DNA from: Acorus gramineus
Lineage: Eukaryota > Streptophyta > Magnoliopsida > Acorales > Acoraceae
Reading direction: 5' to 3'
NCBI GenBank assembly: GCA_030737835.1
Contig: CM060850.1
Coordinates: forward strand, 19,250,216 to 19,314,215
DNA length: 64,000 nt
In this document: in pieces, positions 33,484 to 47,342 of the stretch
Layout: each line of letters opens with the position of its first letter
Numbering within the stretch: position 1 is the stretch's first letter
Program-made: the position numbers and the translations under genes
The notes under the pieces: model-generated
Told to the model about the DNA's origin: nothing
Database searches by the model: none
The model's input: only the letters and a program-made list of their open reading frames with translations

Positions 33484-36400
33484 ATGGCATCTCCATCTGA
33501 GCAATATGGGGAAACAGCCACTGAAAATTTGCCACCACCACCCCCTTTACCACCAAAAGTGGTTCCAGAAAGAGTGCCTGTTGCCTCTATGCCTGACAGA
33601 AAATTCATACCGATGGCTAGGCCTGGAATTGGTTGTGAAGGACGACGTATCTCTTTGCTTTCTAACCACTTCAGGGTTAGGTTTGGTGCTCAGGATGGTT
33701 ATTTCTACCACTACAGCGTATGCATTTTCCATCTATTTTCTTATTTTAGTTTAGTTTAAATTCACTTTGTTGTGCTTCTCTAATATGTTTTACATGGTGT
33801 AGGTTGCAATTAAATCTGACGAAAAACAAGCTGTCGAAGGCAAGGGAATAGGAAGAAATGTTATCGACAGACTCTACCAAACCTACAAATCAGAGCTGTC
33901 AGAAAAACAGTTTGCATATGATGGAGAAAAGAGTTTGTTTACTGTAGGTCCCCTCCCTCAGAACTATATGGAATTTCAAGTGATTCTGGAGGAGACATCT
34001 GCTAGCGCTAGGTATGTGGCTAGCCTCTTAGCTGTCTCACTAAATGTGTCACCATGACAGTAAATTCCATACTAGACGGATTCACAGGAATGCCTCATGT
34101 GCTTTTTATGTACATATACAAAGAACAATGCATGTCCTTGGTTTGAGAAAATTTGAAGAGGTGGTGCATATGGTTATTATAAGATTGTCAAATACAGCGT
34201 GTGGTACATGAAGATTTTTCTGATGCACATATAATGCCATAACAATCATGTTGTAACCCAATTACTTGATGTGTGTTACTATGTAATTAATGGTTTTACA
34301 GAAATAGTTCCTTCCATCTGAATCAAGAAAAAAACATGTTATTCCTTCCAGAAATATCTTTAGAGGTGTCGTCTTTTGTTAGTAACTTTGGATGATGTGG
34401 ACTGCTTCATTTCCTTCAATATTATATCTTGTATTTGTATTCCTTTGTGAAGAGCTGCTGGTGCTGGAAGTCCTGGTGTGAATGGGAGTCCGAACCAGGG
34501 GAACATAAAACGATCAAAGCGTTTTCACCTAGAGAAGACCTTTAACATAGAGATTAGCTATGCTGCCAAAATTCCTATGAGGTCTATAGCATTAGCTCTA
34601 AATGGAATTGAATCTGAAGGCACACAAGATGCACTTAGAGTACTTGACATTATCCTTCGGCAGCAACAGGCTAGGAGGTATGCCCATTTCCTATTGGATG
34701 TGTTGCACTTAGGTTGAACTGGAACATTAATGGCTCACATGGCTTTCAAATTCTTGTTATTTGAGCGCAGGGGATGCCTTCTTGTTAGGCAGTCCTTTTT
34801 TAAGGATGATGATAGGAACTATACTGATTTGGGAGGTGGAGTCACTGGTTGCCGGGGATTTCACTCAAGCTTCCGTACCACTCAAGGTGGTCTGTCCTTG
34901 AATATGGGTATGCTATGTTTTTTTCTCATTCGAAGCCTAATTGTTATGCAGGAAAGTAGTTTTATTTTGTAAATTGTAATTTTCTTGTTTTTCTCAGATG
35001 TGTCCACAACAATGATCTATAGTCCAGGTCATGTGGAGAAATTTTTATTGGCCAATCAGAATGTAAGGGATGTTGGCCAGATAGACTGGGTAAAGGTATG
35101 CACATGTTGTGCTTATGTGTTTTTTTTTTTTTTGATATCGGAGGGACCCCCCGTGGTTGACCTTACGGTCGAGCTGGAAAGGCTACCTCCGCCTGTTTGC
35201 CCGGTCCCACAGATAAACTCTGCTGTGCTTATGTTGAGGTTAAAGAAGATCTCAAAATCATGCATGGTTCATCTTATGGCTCATGTTCATATATTTGAAG
35301 TTGTCCATGTTCCATGATCTATACTTGATGCCATGCAGGCAAAAAGAATGCTGAAGAACATGAGGATCAAAACACTGCACAACAATATGGAATTTAAAAT
35401 CATAGGACTGAGTGAACTTCCATGCAATCAGCAAAGGTGTGTACTTTCATTTCTTAACATCCTTCGCTTGTTAAGCCCCTCAGTATGATTAGCTCATGTG
35501 TGCATTTTAGAGCTCCACTTGATTCATCCCCTTGTGCAGATTTTCGTTGAAGTCCAAGAATGGAGATGAGGAAGGGCAGGCTGCCGAGATTACTGTCTAT
35601 GATTATTTTATGCGCACCAAAGGAGTACCACTGAAATGGTCAGGCTATGTGCCATGCCTTGATGTTGGGAAACCAAAACGTCCCAATTACCTTCCAATAG
35701 AGGTACAAAGAGCTCCCTCCTGTTCAATGGCATAAGAAACATGCCCTGGCATATTCTTCACGTCACCAAATTTTCATCACTCGTTTTTATCGTACAGCTT
35801 TGTTTGCTTCTTCCCCTTCAACGCTATACGAAGGCACTATCTAACATGCAGAGATCTTCCCTTGTGGAAAAGTCAAGGCAAAAGCCTCAGGAACGAATTA
35901 GAGTTGTAACTGATGTAAGTTTTTTTTGGCCTTCTGTACTGCCTAGATTTAGAAAAAAGTCCGTAGTTTATTTTTCTTTCTGTTATGATGCTTTTTTGGT
36001 GTGGCAGGCTGTGAAGAGCAACCGATATGATGATGATCCTCTGCTGGCTGCATGTGGTATTAAAATTGAAATGCAACTTACTTCGTTGGATGGCCGTGTC
36101 CTAAATGCTCCAACGGTCATTTCTTGACTCCTTCTTCTAGTAATTTATTTCTTTGTTTTAGTTGACATTATAACTCATCATGTCCCTGAATCATGAGCTT
36201 TTTCTCATTAGTTGATTGTCATGTAAATGCAGTTGAAGGTTGGCAATCAGGAAGATTGTATCCCTCGTAATGGACGGTGGAACTTTAACAACAAGGTAGT
36301 TACTTGGGTTGTTTCATTGTATTGTGATGTTATTAGACTCAATTCCCATGCCTTTGACATCTGTTTGCAGAGACTCTGGGCTCCTACACAGATAGATCGT

Positions 36401-39400
36401 TGGGCTATCGTCAATTTTTCTGCCAGATGTGATACAAGCTATCTTTCTCGTGAGCTTATAAACTGTGGGAGGAACAAGGGGATTGTATGTTCTTTTTTTT
36501 GTTTGCTAAATTATGGGCCTGTACATTCTCACTCATTAAATTTTTAATGTATTCCTAATACAAGGGGAAGCTTTGGTGAATGAAATATTTTCTAAATCAT
36601 GTCCAGCATATTGAGAGGCCTTTTACAATTTTTGATGAGGATCCTAAATGGAGGAGATCTGGTCCCATTATAAGAGTTGAACGGATGGTTGAAAGAATAA
36701 TAGCAACACTGCCTGGTCCTCCACAATTTTTCCTCTGTGTCTTGCCAGAGAGAAAGAATTCTGATATCTATGGTAAGGGAATATTTATGTTTGATGATCT
36801 ATACAATTTAGTACTACAGTTATTTCAGCATCTGTTTTCTTTATGTTTTTCTAGGGCCATGGAAAAAGAAAAATCTTCATGAACTGGGAATAGTTACACA
36901 ATGCATTGCCCCTACTAAAATCAATGATCAATATCTAACAAATGTCCTGTTAAAGATCAATTCTAAGGTATGGTAAATTGTACAGTGTGTTCTTTTCTTT
37001 TGTTGATTTTTTTACTTGCATAATTTTATATTAGTTTGATTGGAATTTCTCGCCATTGTAATTCTTGTGGTTCCTATATTTTCTCAAGCTTGGTGGCACC
37101 AATTCTTTGCTGTCTGTTGAGCGCACACTTAGCCTTCCGAAGATCAACAAAATTCCTACCATGATTTTGGGGATGGATGTTTCTCATGGCTCTCCTGGTC
37201 GATCAGATATTCCCTCTATTGCTGCGGTAACATTTCTCAAAGATTCTTCATAGTCCTTTAGAAGTTGAGGGAATCCAAGAAATTGTTTTCTGCTCTTCGG
37301 ATGAACCATCCAGTTGACAGTGCTACTGATGATATGAGTATGATAAATCTACTTGTGCTTCTTTTTCATCCTGGTGTCCTATCTTTCTATCCCCAGGTAG
37401 TTGGTTCCCGATATTGGCCACTGATTTCCCGCTATAGAGCTTCTGTAAGAACTCAGTCTCCCAAGGTTGAGATGATTGATTCTTTGTACAAGCCATTGCC
37501 AGATGGTGGAGATGATGGCATAATCAGGTAGAAGCTCCTGCAACCAATTATTTTCTCATCCCCTTATTGATGTATGCTCAACTCTTTTTTTTTTAAGGAA
37601 CAAATCAACAAATGCTTCTCAATTAATATTCACCCAGGAACAGTACTAGTTGTTGTGACATTTTACTTGCATAATACTGATTTATACTAAATTTCTTCTT
37701 TTAACTTTATTCAGGGAGCTGTTGCTGGATTTCTACCAGACCAGCAACCATAAACCTACCCAAATAATTATTTTCAGGTATGATGATCTTTAAGTTGATG
37801 ACTGGCTCATGCATTTATTTAATTCTTCTAATTCTCTAAAAATTTTGCAGTAAAGTCAGTAGTGCAAGAGCTCATGACATTTTCTGGGGATGTCTGATTA
37901 GAGATGTTGATATGCGTGGCTTGTTTCTGATGTGGTTTTGTGTTTTGTTTCAAATGTTATTCTTCTATATAAGGACCTCATGCATGCATATTGATGAAGC
38001 TTTCATTTGTAACATGCTTATCCTTATAACGTGCTTTTATGATATCATCTTCAAATTAAATGTAGATCGCATCTTCAGAACCTCCAATTGGCAATATATT
38101 TTGACCCATTGAGGGTCTCTGATGGATCATTCTTAACAGTTGATCTTTTGGGGTGGCATAAGACCATCTTCAGGAGGTCTTTTGAAAGCCCAATCTGAGA
38201 CTAAATTTCTTATCCCAAGCCTGTTAAAGGAAATGCTTGGTTATATTTAGTGTCAAGCAAGCTAAGCTAAAATGAGCTTTAGTTGGTTTATGAGTTTTAA
38301 CTTACTAAAAAAACCAGTCCACATGATCCTGTCCACCATGACCCACTGGTGTTATGCTATCTTGGTCAACTGATTACCCACATGGAAGCATGAAGTTGAA
38401 CAAGAAGAAATATACAAACATGTGATGATGTCATTTAATGTCCAAGATTTGATGTCATGTTAGACACCATGTGTCAGTGGTCTGCCTTTTTTTATGTCCT
38501 CCACCCTGGTATGTCTCATTGTTATGGCATGCAAGACTCCGTTGTGTCTCATTGTTAGGTACCTCAAGCAATGCATGCGTTTAAGAAAAGAGTCAGGGGG
38601 CATGTCTTAAGCAATCAGGAAGTTCATGTATAATCATCCCTTCGTTATTGCTATGTAATTATTTTGTGGGATTATGAGGTTATATTTATTGACATGTTGA
38701 AGTAACTGACAGGTATGGATTCAGATTTGTTTGATGGCTTCGCTTGCCACTACATGCTGGAACCCTCTTGATTAATTTTCTTTTTCTTTAAATACATATC
38801 CGGCAGTTGTAATCCTGATATGGCTGTGTAGCTTCTCCATCATCAGGCTAAATTGGAATTATAAAAAAATTCAATTAATACTGCTATGCTTGGATTGTCC
38901 TTGCTGAACTGAAGACTGTCAAGGATGAATGACAAAAAATTTTCTAATTATTGAAAATTGGCTTAAACATAGGGTTCAGATGCGTGAATTAGTAATTACT
39001 GCTTAAACTGCTCAGTATTAATTATAGTTTAGATTCTGAAATATGATGAGTTCAATATAGAGCAGATGCTTATTTGTGGACTTTAGTACCCAAGATGAAA
39101 TGCAATTCTCTGATGCTTAATATCATATGGTTCTAATTAAGTATCAACCTGACTCAGCATAGCTGTTTTTTTTTTTTTTTTTTTTTTATGTTCCAATGCC
39201 TGGGTACTCTGTTTAACTGAAAGTGCAAAACATTCCAGGGATGGTGTCAGTGAGTCTCAGTTCAACCAAGTTCTAAATGTCGAGCTTATTCAAATTTTGA
39301 AGGTCTGCCAAATGAGTGCTTTTTTTTAATGATCATTTTCAATTTCCCTCTATGGAAACTAATTGTGATTCTTTTTTAATTAACTCAAGAGGACTTGCTG

Positions 39401-40722
39401 CTTCACTTCTTTGCAGGCATATCAGCATATGGGTGATTCTGATCCTCCAAAAATCACCTTGATCGTTGCTCAAAAGAACCATCACACGAAGCTTTTCCAG
39501 GCTAATAGCCCTGAGAATGTTCCTCCTGGTTAGCTACAACTTGAAGACTTGTCATTTAAGTGGCAAATATATTAGTTCACCTTTACAAATGATTTATTCT
39601 GGTTTTGTATGCAGGAACTGTAGTGGACAGTAAAGTTGTTCATCCAAGAAATTATGATTTCTACATGTGCGCTCATGCTGGCATGATTGTGAGTACTTTT
39701 ATTTAGGCTAGCTCATGTTTTTTTGCCAGTAATTCAACAGTAAAAGAATCATCACAAATTGAATAATCTAAACATATCTTGCTCTGATTACTTTGTGATG
39801 CCAATCTGCTCATCTGCCTCATCATGATCTGGAACATTCTATTGCATTTGATCTTCTATTGCAACCCTGTAGAACATCTACCATGAGTTTGCCTTGTCTC
39901 ATCATCGAGTGCTATTTTTCGTGCTTTGTTTAAGGGTACCTCGCGGCCAGCCCATTATCATGTGTTGATTGATGAGATTGGATTCACTCCTGATGATCTA
40001 CAGACACTTGTCCATTCTCTTTCCTATGTGTAAGTAAAGAGTCCTTAATGCCTATGTTGATGTCTGGGTTGAATAACTGCTAGTATCCTTTTCTTGGTGC
40101 AGGTATCAGAGGAGCACCACTGCTATATCAATAGGTAAATCGTTTCCCTCGTCATATGTTATTGTTCCACATTTCAATATTTCCATTAATTACTTGCTAT
40201 GTCTCTACTTCTTTCATTTAAAACCTCACCTAACCAACCTCATTACACCAAGATTGCCTTATAACTTGGCACACATTACTGACTTATTTTTAAATCGGGC
40301 AGACAATGCCAAATCCTCATATGTAGCCCTACATTCTGTCACATTTCACTATTGAGGTCCTTAAATGAAACATGTGATAGTTTTCTTCTTTTCCTTTTTT
40401 TTTTCCACAAGGGGACGTATATCATTCATTGGAGTATATACTTAAGTACATGTTTTGTTACATGAATTGGACATCTTAAAGAAAAATCAAACATGTGGGG
40501 ACTGCAAAAGGATTTCATATAAAACTGTTCCTCATGATAATACTTTAAAATTTGACAGTGGCGCCAATATGTTATGCCCATCTGGCTGCAGCCCAGATGT
40601 CACAGTTCATGAAGTTTGAAGAAACGTCAGAAACATCTTCCGTGACCAAAGAAGGGTTCCCTAAAGTCCCAGAGCTTCCTAGGCTCCATGAAAATGTGTG
40701 TGGTTCCATGTTTTTCTGCTGA
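33484..40722 (+). CDS. AGO6: Argonaute, AGO4/AGO6 clade, most like AGO6
   Basis: Argonautes of this clade load 24-nt siRNAs and guide RNA-directed DNA methylation in the nucleus. I assembled 22 coding exons: 33484-33717, 33803-34011, 34453-34677, 34771-34907, 34998-35095, 35339-35436, 35540-35702, 35798-35914, 36008-36115, 36233-36295, 36371-36484, 36607-36772, 36855-36967, 37089-37226, 37397-37527, 37715-37777, 39239-39302, 39417-39528, 39615-39688, 39935-40029, 40103-40134, 40559-40722. All introns are GT..AG; the total is 2,718 nt or 905 residues, in frame throughout. Domains: Pro-rich start (PPPPPLPPK), N domain, PAZ (about 270-400), MID (about 500-600, [10 protein letters not shown]), PIWI (about 610-880). 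The catalytic tetrad is D645 (GMDVSHG), E686 (KVEMID), D727 (FRDGVSE) and H859 (CYAHLAAA). It ends in MFFC as plant AGOs do. The AGO6 call rests on [24 protein letters not shown] and [12 protein letters not shown]. Length fits the family. Ortholog versus AGO4/9 paralog is not tested. Confidence 0.93.
35108..35234 (-). mobile_element. Short retroposon (SINE-like) in AGO6-like intron 5
   Basis: A poly-T run followed by about 90 bp of GC-richer sequence (GATATCGGAGGGACCCC to GGTCCCACAGATA) is flanked by an 11-bp direct repeat TGTGCTTATGT (35108-35118 and 35224-35234). The poly-T at the left means the inserted RNA copy lies on the - strand. It is too short to classify; it could be a 5'-truncated SINE or LINE tail. 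Confidence 0.65.
37778..39238 (+). other. Long intron 16 of the AGO6-like gene
   Basis: The 1.46-kb intron splits the FRDGVSE catalytic motif: the Arg codon is divided and Asp is the first full codon of exon 17. I see no gene or recognisable repeat in it beyond a T-run near 39164-39187. Confidence 0.75.
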
Positions 40723-43357
40723 GATAGAGTATACAAGAGATTTTTTTTGCTTCTCTGCACAGGTTGTGATTCTTTTTGTTCCCTGTAGATAGCAGAGCAC
40801 AACAGGGCATTAGTGAATTGAGTGTTTGTTGGATAAGCATTTTGTCAAGGGGTTGAATATAATACTGCCATAGCTTGGTCAGTTCATTGGATAGGGCCGG
40901 GTATAGTTTTACTCTTCTTTTTTTTTTGGGGGAAGATTCATTAGCTGGGAAGCTGTAGGTAAAAGTGAGATTGTTAAACATTGTAGTCCTCTTTTTTTAA
41001 AAGTGCAGCACCCACGGTCAGATGGGACGCTGTTAAGTACAAGGGTCACGCTTTTTTGATGTTTGAATTTTTAGAAGATTCATTATGCATGTCTTTGCTA
41101 TTTTTTATTTTAATTTTTGGCAGAACAGTCTCCCTCATGGAGGCCCTGAAAACTGATTATATTCGTATAAAAGATATAAATTCTTTAAATCTCAAATTAT
41201 TATGTGCATCTTAGATTTATTCTTACTGCGTATGATTTAAGTAAATTCTTAATTTTTTTCTGAAAATAGAAAATATTTTTTTCACAAGCTTGCATCATCC
41301 TATGTTTTTTTTTTTCCCTTAAAATGCAGTCTTATATGCTTTATTAACTTTCATTACTTATTGTGATTATATTGATAGTTGATTTTTTATAAAAGTATAT
41401 ATCTTATTTGATGAGATATGTGATTATTAAAAAATAAAAAAAAGGTGGATTGTGTTTTGAATTATAAAAAGGATTGAATATAATATTTTCGTGTTATTAA
41501 ACCCGCTCATTGGCTCTCCATGGACACCGACTGACATGCACTTTTGAGCTTCTCTGGTTCGGGGTATGTGTTGGGATTGCTCTGATACTTTGTTGGGATC
41601 CCGACAATTCAGTATCCCTTTTCAGTATCAACAAATAATTTATTAGCGTGAAATAAATAATACAAAAATAAGTTCTTGGTCCGAATCAATCACCAAGCGC
41701 AATTACATCCATGGGATATGACAACGATAATTTATCATAGAATATTTAATCTAATGAGATACGTACTTTTATAAAAAATGAAATATATGTTTCAATGAAT
41801 TGTATGGATGCATTTATAGAAAATGTAAAAAAATTCTTTTAAAGCATATGTCTTGTTAAAATGAGTATATCTATTGATAGAAATCTATTAACGCATATAG
41901 AACTGGAATTGGGGTTGAAAATAGACATGGGTGTAACAACGTCCTTTATTATATCAAAATATAATGAAAATATTATCTGTAGGGCTCAAAAACAAGGCCC
42001 ACCCGCGGAGCTCCCTGTAGCGGCGGCCCATGATCCATTTAAGGGCGGCCCACGACCCGGACAGTCCACCTCAGTGGATCCGGTCCGTCAGCGAGCCAAA
42101 ACCACCAATCCAGTCATAGGTTATAAAACCTGTTGACTTTCCAGGATATGCAAATCCAACAAATCTAGGTCCATCACAATCCTAATTCACTGAAGTGCAT
42201 AGATATGCCCTCAGGATGAGATCAATAAATAAATCAACTCCCAAATCTCGGCAAGTCTAGGTTGTGGGTAAGATAAATCTCAATCGTTTATCAAGATCTG
42301 AGATTCCATCTGATCCTCAAAGATGTGATCTCCAAGAAATCTTAGGGACACTATAAAAGGGAATTACGTATGACTTGATCCTCACAAAAGAATTAAGAGC
42401 TAGAAATCAGTGAGGTACGTAGGCAACCTTCTCAAGGTTCAGTAAAAAAAAACAATTCTCCACCTTGTCAAGGAGAGGGGAAGCCGGAGCGTGCAAGGAG
42501 GAGATCGGGAGGAGCGGGGTCGACAGATCTTGACGGCTCGAATCCAGATAGTCAATATCTGCCCCTCCATTATCCTTTCAAGTTTTATCTAAAACATGAG
42601 AAATAATAGGAAAAAGATATATAGGGTTACCTCAATGTAAACCTTAAATCAAATCTTTCGAATAATATGGAGAAAACAATCTCCATCGTAGTTGGAATAT
42701 GTAGAGGAACCCAAAGATATATGTATGTGTTAGTTTTATTTATGTAACATACTAATTTTGAATGATATAAGTAATTTAAATGGAGATAGACGGAACGGGA
42801 CGGGTTTTGCACTTGAATCTCAAACCCATCTCATATCTTTATCGGGTTGGATTGAGACCCTCAACTTGTTTTCATATGCTTGTATCAGGCTTGACTTTCA
42901 TTATGTGACAGGTTCAGTGCGAGTTTGATATTTAAGGGACCAAACGCGCCCCACTAGAGTTGGATCAGGTCGGGGTCAGTTTTCCATTTATCTTATTCTA
43001 CTGCCATCCCAATTCAAGTACATGGATTAGCAAAAAAAATCAGTCTTTATGCTACAATCCACGATGTGGATAAAAAAACTAGTGAAAAATTCAAATATAA
43101 AAATGCACACAATGTCACTCAACTTAAACAAATTTTGACTAATATCAGACATGTTATGAATCAATTCCTTGCCACTAAGGTTGAGTCAAACAGTGCTTTC
43201 TGCGAGTTTGGGGTTGGTAGGTGCATTGGCACCCACCTATGAACAATTTGTGATCGGTGAAAGTTCACGTTACATCACTGTCAGGTTTGGGCCTGGTGGA
43301 TGATGCTTGCCATCGTTTTTCTAACTCTTCATCGGGGGAGAATCGAGGTTCATTGGT
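40723..43357. other. Intergenic region downstream of the AGO6-like gene
   Basis: The first few hundred bases are presumably the 3' UTR. A GC-rich patch at 41990-42090 and the stretch 42340-42560 (ACTATAAAAGGG, then GGTACGTAGGCAACC) look like a piece of an old LTR promoter and leader, but no termini were found. An unplaced repeat-like piece around 42790-42960 (GGGACGGGTTTTGC, CCAAACGCGCCCC) is also seen. No gene is supported. Confidence 0.45.
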
Positions 43358-44882
43358 TTGGCGGGACCCTTGAGGCTTTTAGGTGTTATCTCTAACACAA
43401 ATGACAGTACGAGGTTTTATGGAGGGGCTACCTCGAAATGGGTTGGCATGTCTCTGTATGATGGGTTTTCTTCTCGAGGTCAACGATACAATGCGATGGC
43501 TCAGGGCTTATTTGGGTCATTGGGGCGATGTCTAGAAGCCCATCACTTAGAAGTGAACCCAGCTTTAACAATTCTTTGGGATGTGGGTTTTGGGCCAATC
43601 AGGTGGGCTCAGATGAGGTTTGTTGCACTCAATCTGTCTCTAGGGAGCTTATTTGGGTCATTGGGGCGATGTCTAGAAGCCCATCACTTAGAAGTGAACC
43701 CAGCTTTAACAATTCTTTGGGATGTGGGTTTTGGGCCAATCAGGTGGGCTCAGATGAGGTTGTTAGATGGGTCTGGTTTAATGACTCACCTAAGGGGCTG
43801 TCTGACCCGGCCCATTTCGACGGTTTTTTTGAGGGACTTGGAGATTGCAAAGTCTTTGGTTCCTCCCTCAGTCCTCTCTTTGTTGATATGTTTGGACACC
43901 GCACCCTTCAATCTGTGGTGGTTAGGCTGGCGGTGTCTCTGGCCCAGTCTTCTTAGGGATTGCGTGGTATCTCACTTGGCGATTGTGAGATGGCTATGGA
44001 GGACCATTTTTTGGACAAGGAGGTGGAATCAGTGGTCATAGAGTGGGATGGGGGGTCATGCTCTCCCTGTCAAGTTTCCATTGGAGGGTGTCGAGTTGTT
44101 TGTGCGCCTTCTGGGCTTGAGCCCTTGGCGAATGATTCACTTTCTAGGGGGATTGCTGGAGGATTGAACACGGTGGTTCTCTATCTCCCCGTCAGGAATT
44201 GTGGGGTATTAAAGCTCCTCTCAAGATGAGATGTTTTCTTTGGGTGCTCTACCAAGAGAGGTTTCAAACAAAATCATATCGTTCGTGTTGGTGCCTGTTG
44301 GAGTCGATTACTCGCATGCTTTGTGGAGGGGCTCCAGAGACAGTGGTCCATTTGTTTTGTGACTGCGCTTTGCCTAAGGAAATTTGGGAGCAACTGATGA
44401 GGGCTGCTGGGAGGCACTGGAACTTGCAGTCTTCGGATATCCTTCGGGATGCTCGCCGTAGATTATCTATTAGGAGCGATAACAGTCCCCCATAACAAGT
44501 TTCATCGCCTCCTTTTTCTAGCGTGTTTGTGGGCCATTTGGTTGAGTTGTAACCATGTCATTTTCAATGGTTCTTTGGTTTTGGGGGAAAGGGTTTGCAA
44601 AAGAGCCATTGGTTTTATCACGGCCTGGGGCTGCTTCTGCAGAAGTGCATCTATGGTTATGGTTAGACCAACCATCAATATCAATCACAGCGGGGGCAGC
44701 GATTGTTATTGATGGTTAGTCTTCTTTGCTTTACTTGGGGGAGGGAGTAAGATTATGTCTCCTAATCCTGTTTGCTACTCCATCTCTATTTTTTCTTTAT
44801 TTAATCTTTTGGCTTTACTCCTTTTATTAATATTAAGAAGTAGCAAGTCTACCACTTCATTTTTTTCAAAAAAAAAAAGAGA
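43358..44882 (+). pseudogene. LINE B: 3' fragment of an L1-type element
   Basis: The frame from 44199 has the zinc-binding domain of plant L1 ORF2: LWGIKAPLKMRCFLWVLYQ (spanning the first codons), then ETVVHLFCDC and KEIWEQLM, followed in another frame by LLFLACLWAIWLSCNHVIFN. An A-run near 44868-44878 ends it. The part from 43358 to 44190 encodes sequence that precedes this domain in related LINEs (GCGFWANQVGSDEV) and holds a 141-bp tandem duplication. The catalytic RT core is missing. Frameshifts make it dead. Confidence 0.7.
43506..43787 (+). repeat. 141-bp in-frame tandem duplication in LINE B
   Basis: The segment beginning GCTTATTTGGGTCATTGG at 43506 repeats at 43647 almost identically. 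The period is 141 bp (47 codons), so the frame is kept. Near identity suggests a recent event or gene conversion. Confidence 0.9.
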
Positions 44883-45267
44883 GGTGGAGTCGAACAAAAA
44901 GGTGGATACACTTGCAAAATTAATGTTCTGAATCACTTTTTTCATCATGAAAATCCACCCATGCATGGACTCCTCCTTTCAGATGGATTATATTGAATAT
45001 TGATGTTGCACCTAGACCTAAAAGATGTGATTTGGGAGAAGTATTGAGATATCAAAATAACCAAATATTGAAGGTGTTTGCTTTCAAAACTATTGATGAT
45101 CCAATCCATCAATTAGAAATTCAAGCTATACTTTTGGTTTGCTTATGATTCCTCAGATTGAAACAAATTAAAGAAAATGTGGATACTAACAGATTAAACA
45201 CTGGCTGTCAATTGAATCAACATATTAATCTCCAATCCCTAGACTATGAGAAGTTGGATTAAACTAA

Positions 45268-46139
45268 GGGCATCCCCACCAAACATTTCTCTTAACCCAC
45301 CAATAAAAAAAAAACAAAAAAAACGGTGTTTTTTCTATTCCCACCGATTCGACCAGTTCGACCAAACTTGGTCGTCACATTAAGTTTTGGGTGACCGAAC
45401 TTAGTCGTCATTTTCTATTTTGGACGATCTAACTTGGTTGCCATTTCAGGTTTCGGGTGACCGAACTTGGTCGAACAGGGTTTGTGATAAAGTTTATAAT
45501 TTTTTTTCTTGGAAATCTAATCCCATGATGTGTATTCTCCTAGGATCCTTCATGCCACTCCAAGTCTGAGTTGTAATGTAGAGAAAATCAATCATTATTT
45601 TTAAATGTAGAACATAAGAATACTTTTTTTACATAAGTGACGGACAAATTTTCAAAAGCCAAATATAAAATGTGTTTGGATCAACTGGTATGTTTTTTTG
45701 TTTTCAAACAAAGAATATGCTTAACTATGAATTCAAACGAAGCTTAAAAATGATATATATTTGTCTAATAAGATATTTTTCTATAAAAATTTAAATTAAT
45801 TGAAAGTATATCTACTTACATTTTTTTCAGTCCCTCGGCTGTTGTTTGGATAAGCGAATAAATGTAGAATATGATGGATAAACTCAAAAATTTATTTGTT
45901 TACAAAAAATAGGTAGATATAATTTTGAATCCTGTTTGATCAATTTCGGTCACCTAAAATCTGAAATGGCGACTAAGTTCGGTCGTTCAAAACCTGAAAA
46001 CCTGAAATGACGACCAAGTCCGGTCGCCCAGAATCTGAAATGGTGACTAAGTTCGATCGACCTAGATTGATAGGAACATCCAAACACTTATTCTTTTTAT
46101 GGTGGGTTAAAAGAAATGTTTGGTGGGATAGACGCGCCG
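45268..46139. mobile_element. MULE-type MITE, copy 1, with perfect 9-bp TSD
   Basis: An 872-bp non-coding element with inverted ends (CCCACCAAACATTTCT shared in inverted orientation). It is flanked by perfect 9-bp direct repeats TTAAACTAA (45259-45267 and 46140-46148), the TSD length of Mutator-like elements. Subterminal regions carry repeated GACCGAACTTGGTCG-type palindromes alternating with GCCATTTCAGGTTT. Confidence 0.82.
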
Positions 46140-46485
46140 TTAAACTAATCTAGAAGAAACTTCGTAACACTCACAACTGGAAAGTCACCCATTTTGTTGG
46201 AGAAGAAAGCGTGGCTGATTCAATAGCTAGCAATAAAAAATGGAGAATAAATTTCTTTCGAAAGAAGTAGCAATTTATCTATTATTCACAATTGAATGCA
46301 GCTGGTACCACGTCATAGAACAGGACCAAGAATTTATGATGAAGGCTGAACACTCATGAATAAGCATGTCAATGTGTCAAATACCGATCGAATATCTTGA
46401 TATTTGTATCATATTATAAAACATCGGACACATATATTTAAATTTTCGAATGCAAATATCTTCAAATTCAAACCAAATTCATATA

Positions 46486-47342
46486 GCGCCGCGTGTTTAT
46501 CCTCACCAAGTTTTTTTCTTACTCCACCAATAATAATAAAAAAAAATGATATTTTTTTTATTCCCACCGATCTAGCTAGGTAGATCAAACTTAGTCATTA
46601 TTTTAAGTTTTTGACAACCGAACTTGGTCGTCATTTCATATTTTGAGGAACCTAATTTGGTCGCCATTTCAAGTTTCGGGCGACTGAACTTGGTCGAACA
46701 GAATTTGTAATAAAGTTTTTTATTTTTTTTCTTGGAAACTTAATCCATGACGTGTATCATCCTTGGATCTTTCATGCCACTCCAAGTCTAAATTGTAATG
46801 TAGGAAGAATCAATTATTATTTTTAAATGTAGAACATAAGAACAATTTTTTTACATAAGTGATGGAAAAATTTTCAAAAGCCAAATATAAAATGTGTTTG
46901 GATCAACTGGTATGTTTTTTTGTTTTCAAACAAAGAATATGCTTAACTACGAATTCAAACGAAGCTTAAAAATGATATATATTTGTTTAATAAGATATTT
47001 TTCTATAAAAATTTGAATTAATTGAAAGTATACCTACTTACATTTTTTTCAGTCTCTTAGTTATTATTTGGATAAAAGAATAAATGTAGAATATGATGGA
47101 TAAACCCAAAAATTTATTTGTTTACAAAAAACATGTAAATATAATTCTGGACCCTGTTCGACTAATTTCGGTCGCCCAAAACCTGAAATGGCAACCAATT
47201 TTGGTCGCCCAAAACCTAAAATGACGATTAAGTTCGGTCGTCCAAAACCTAAAATGGCAACCAAGTTCGGTTGACCTGGATTGGTGGGAACAGCCAAACA
47301 CTAGTTTTTTTTTATTTATTGTGGGTTAAGTGAAAACGTTTC

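Noticed and set aside
34478..34972. Short frames running past AGO6 exon ends (for example 34478-34717, 34730-34972)
   Set aside because: They read through intron sequence; the GT..AG exon model keeps one frame over 906 codons.
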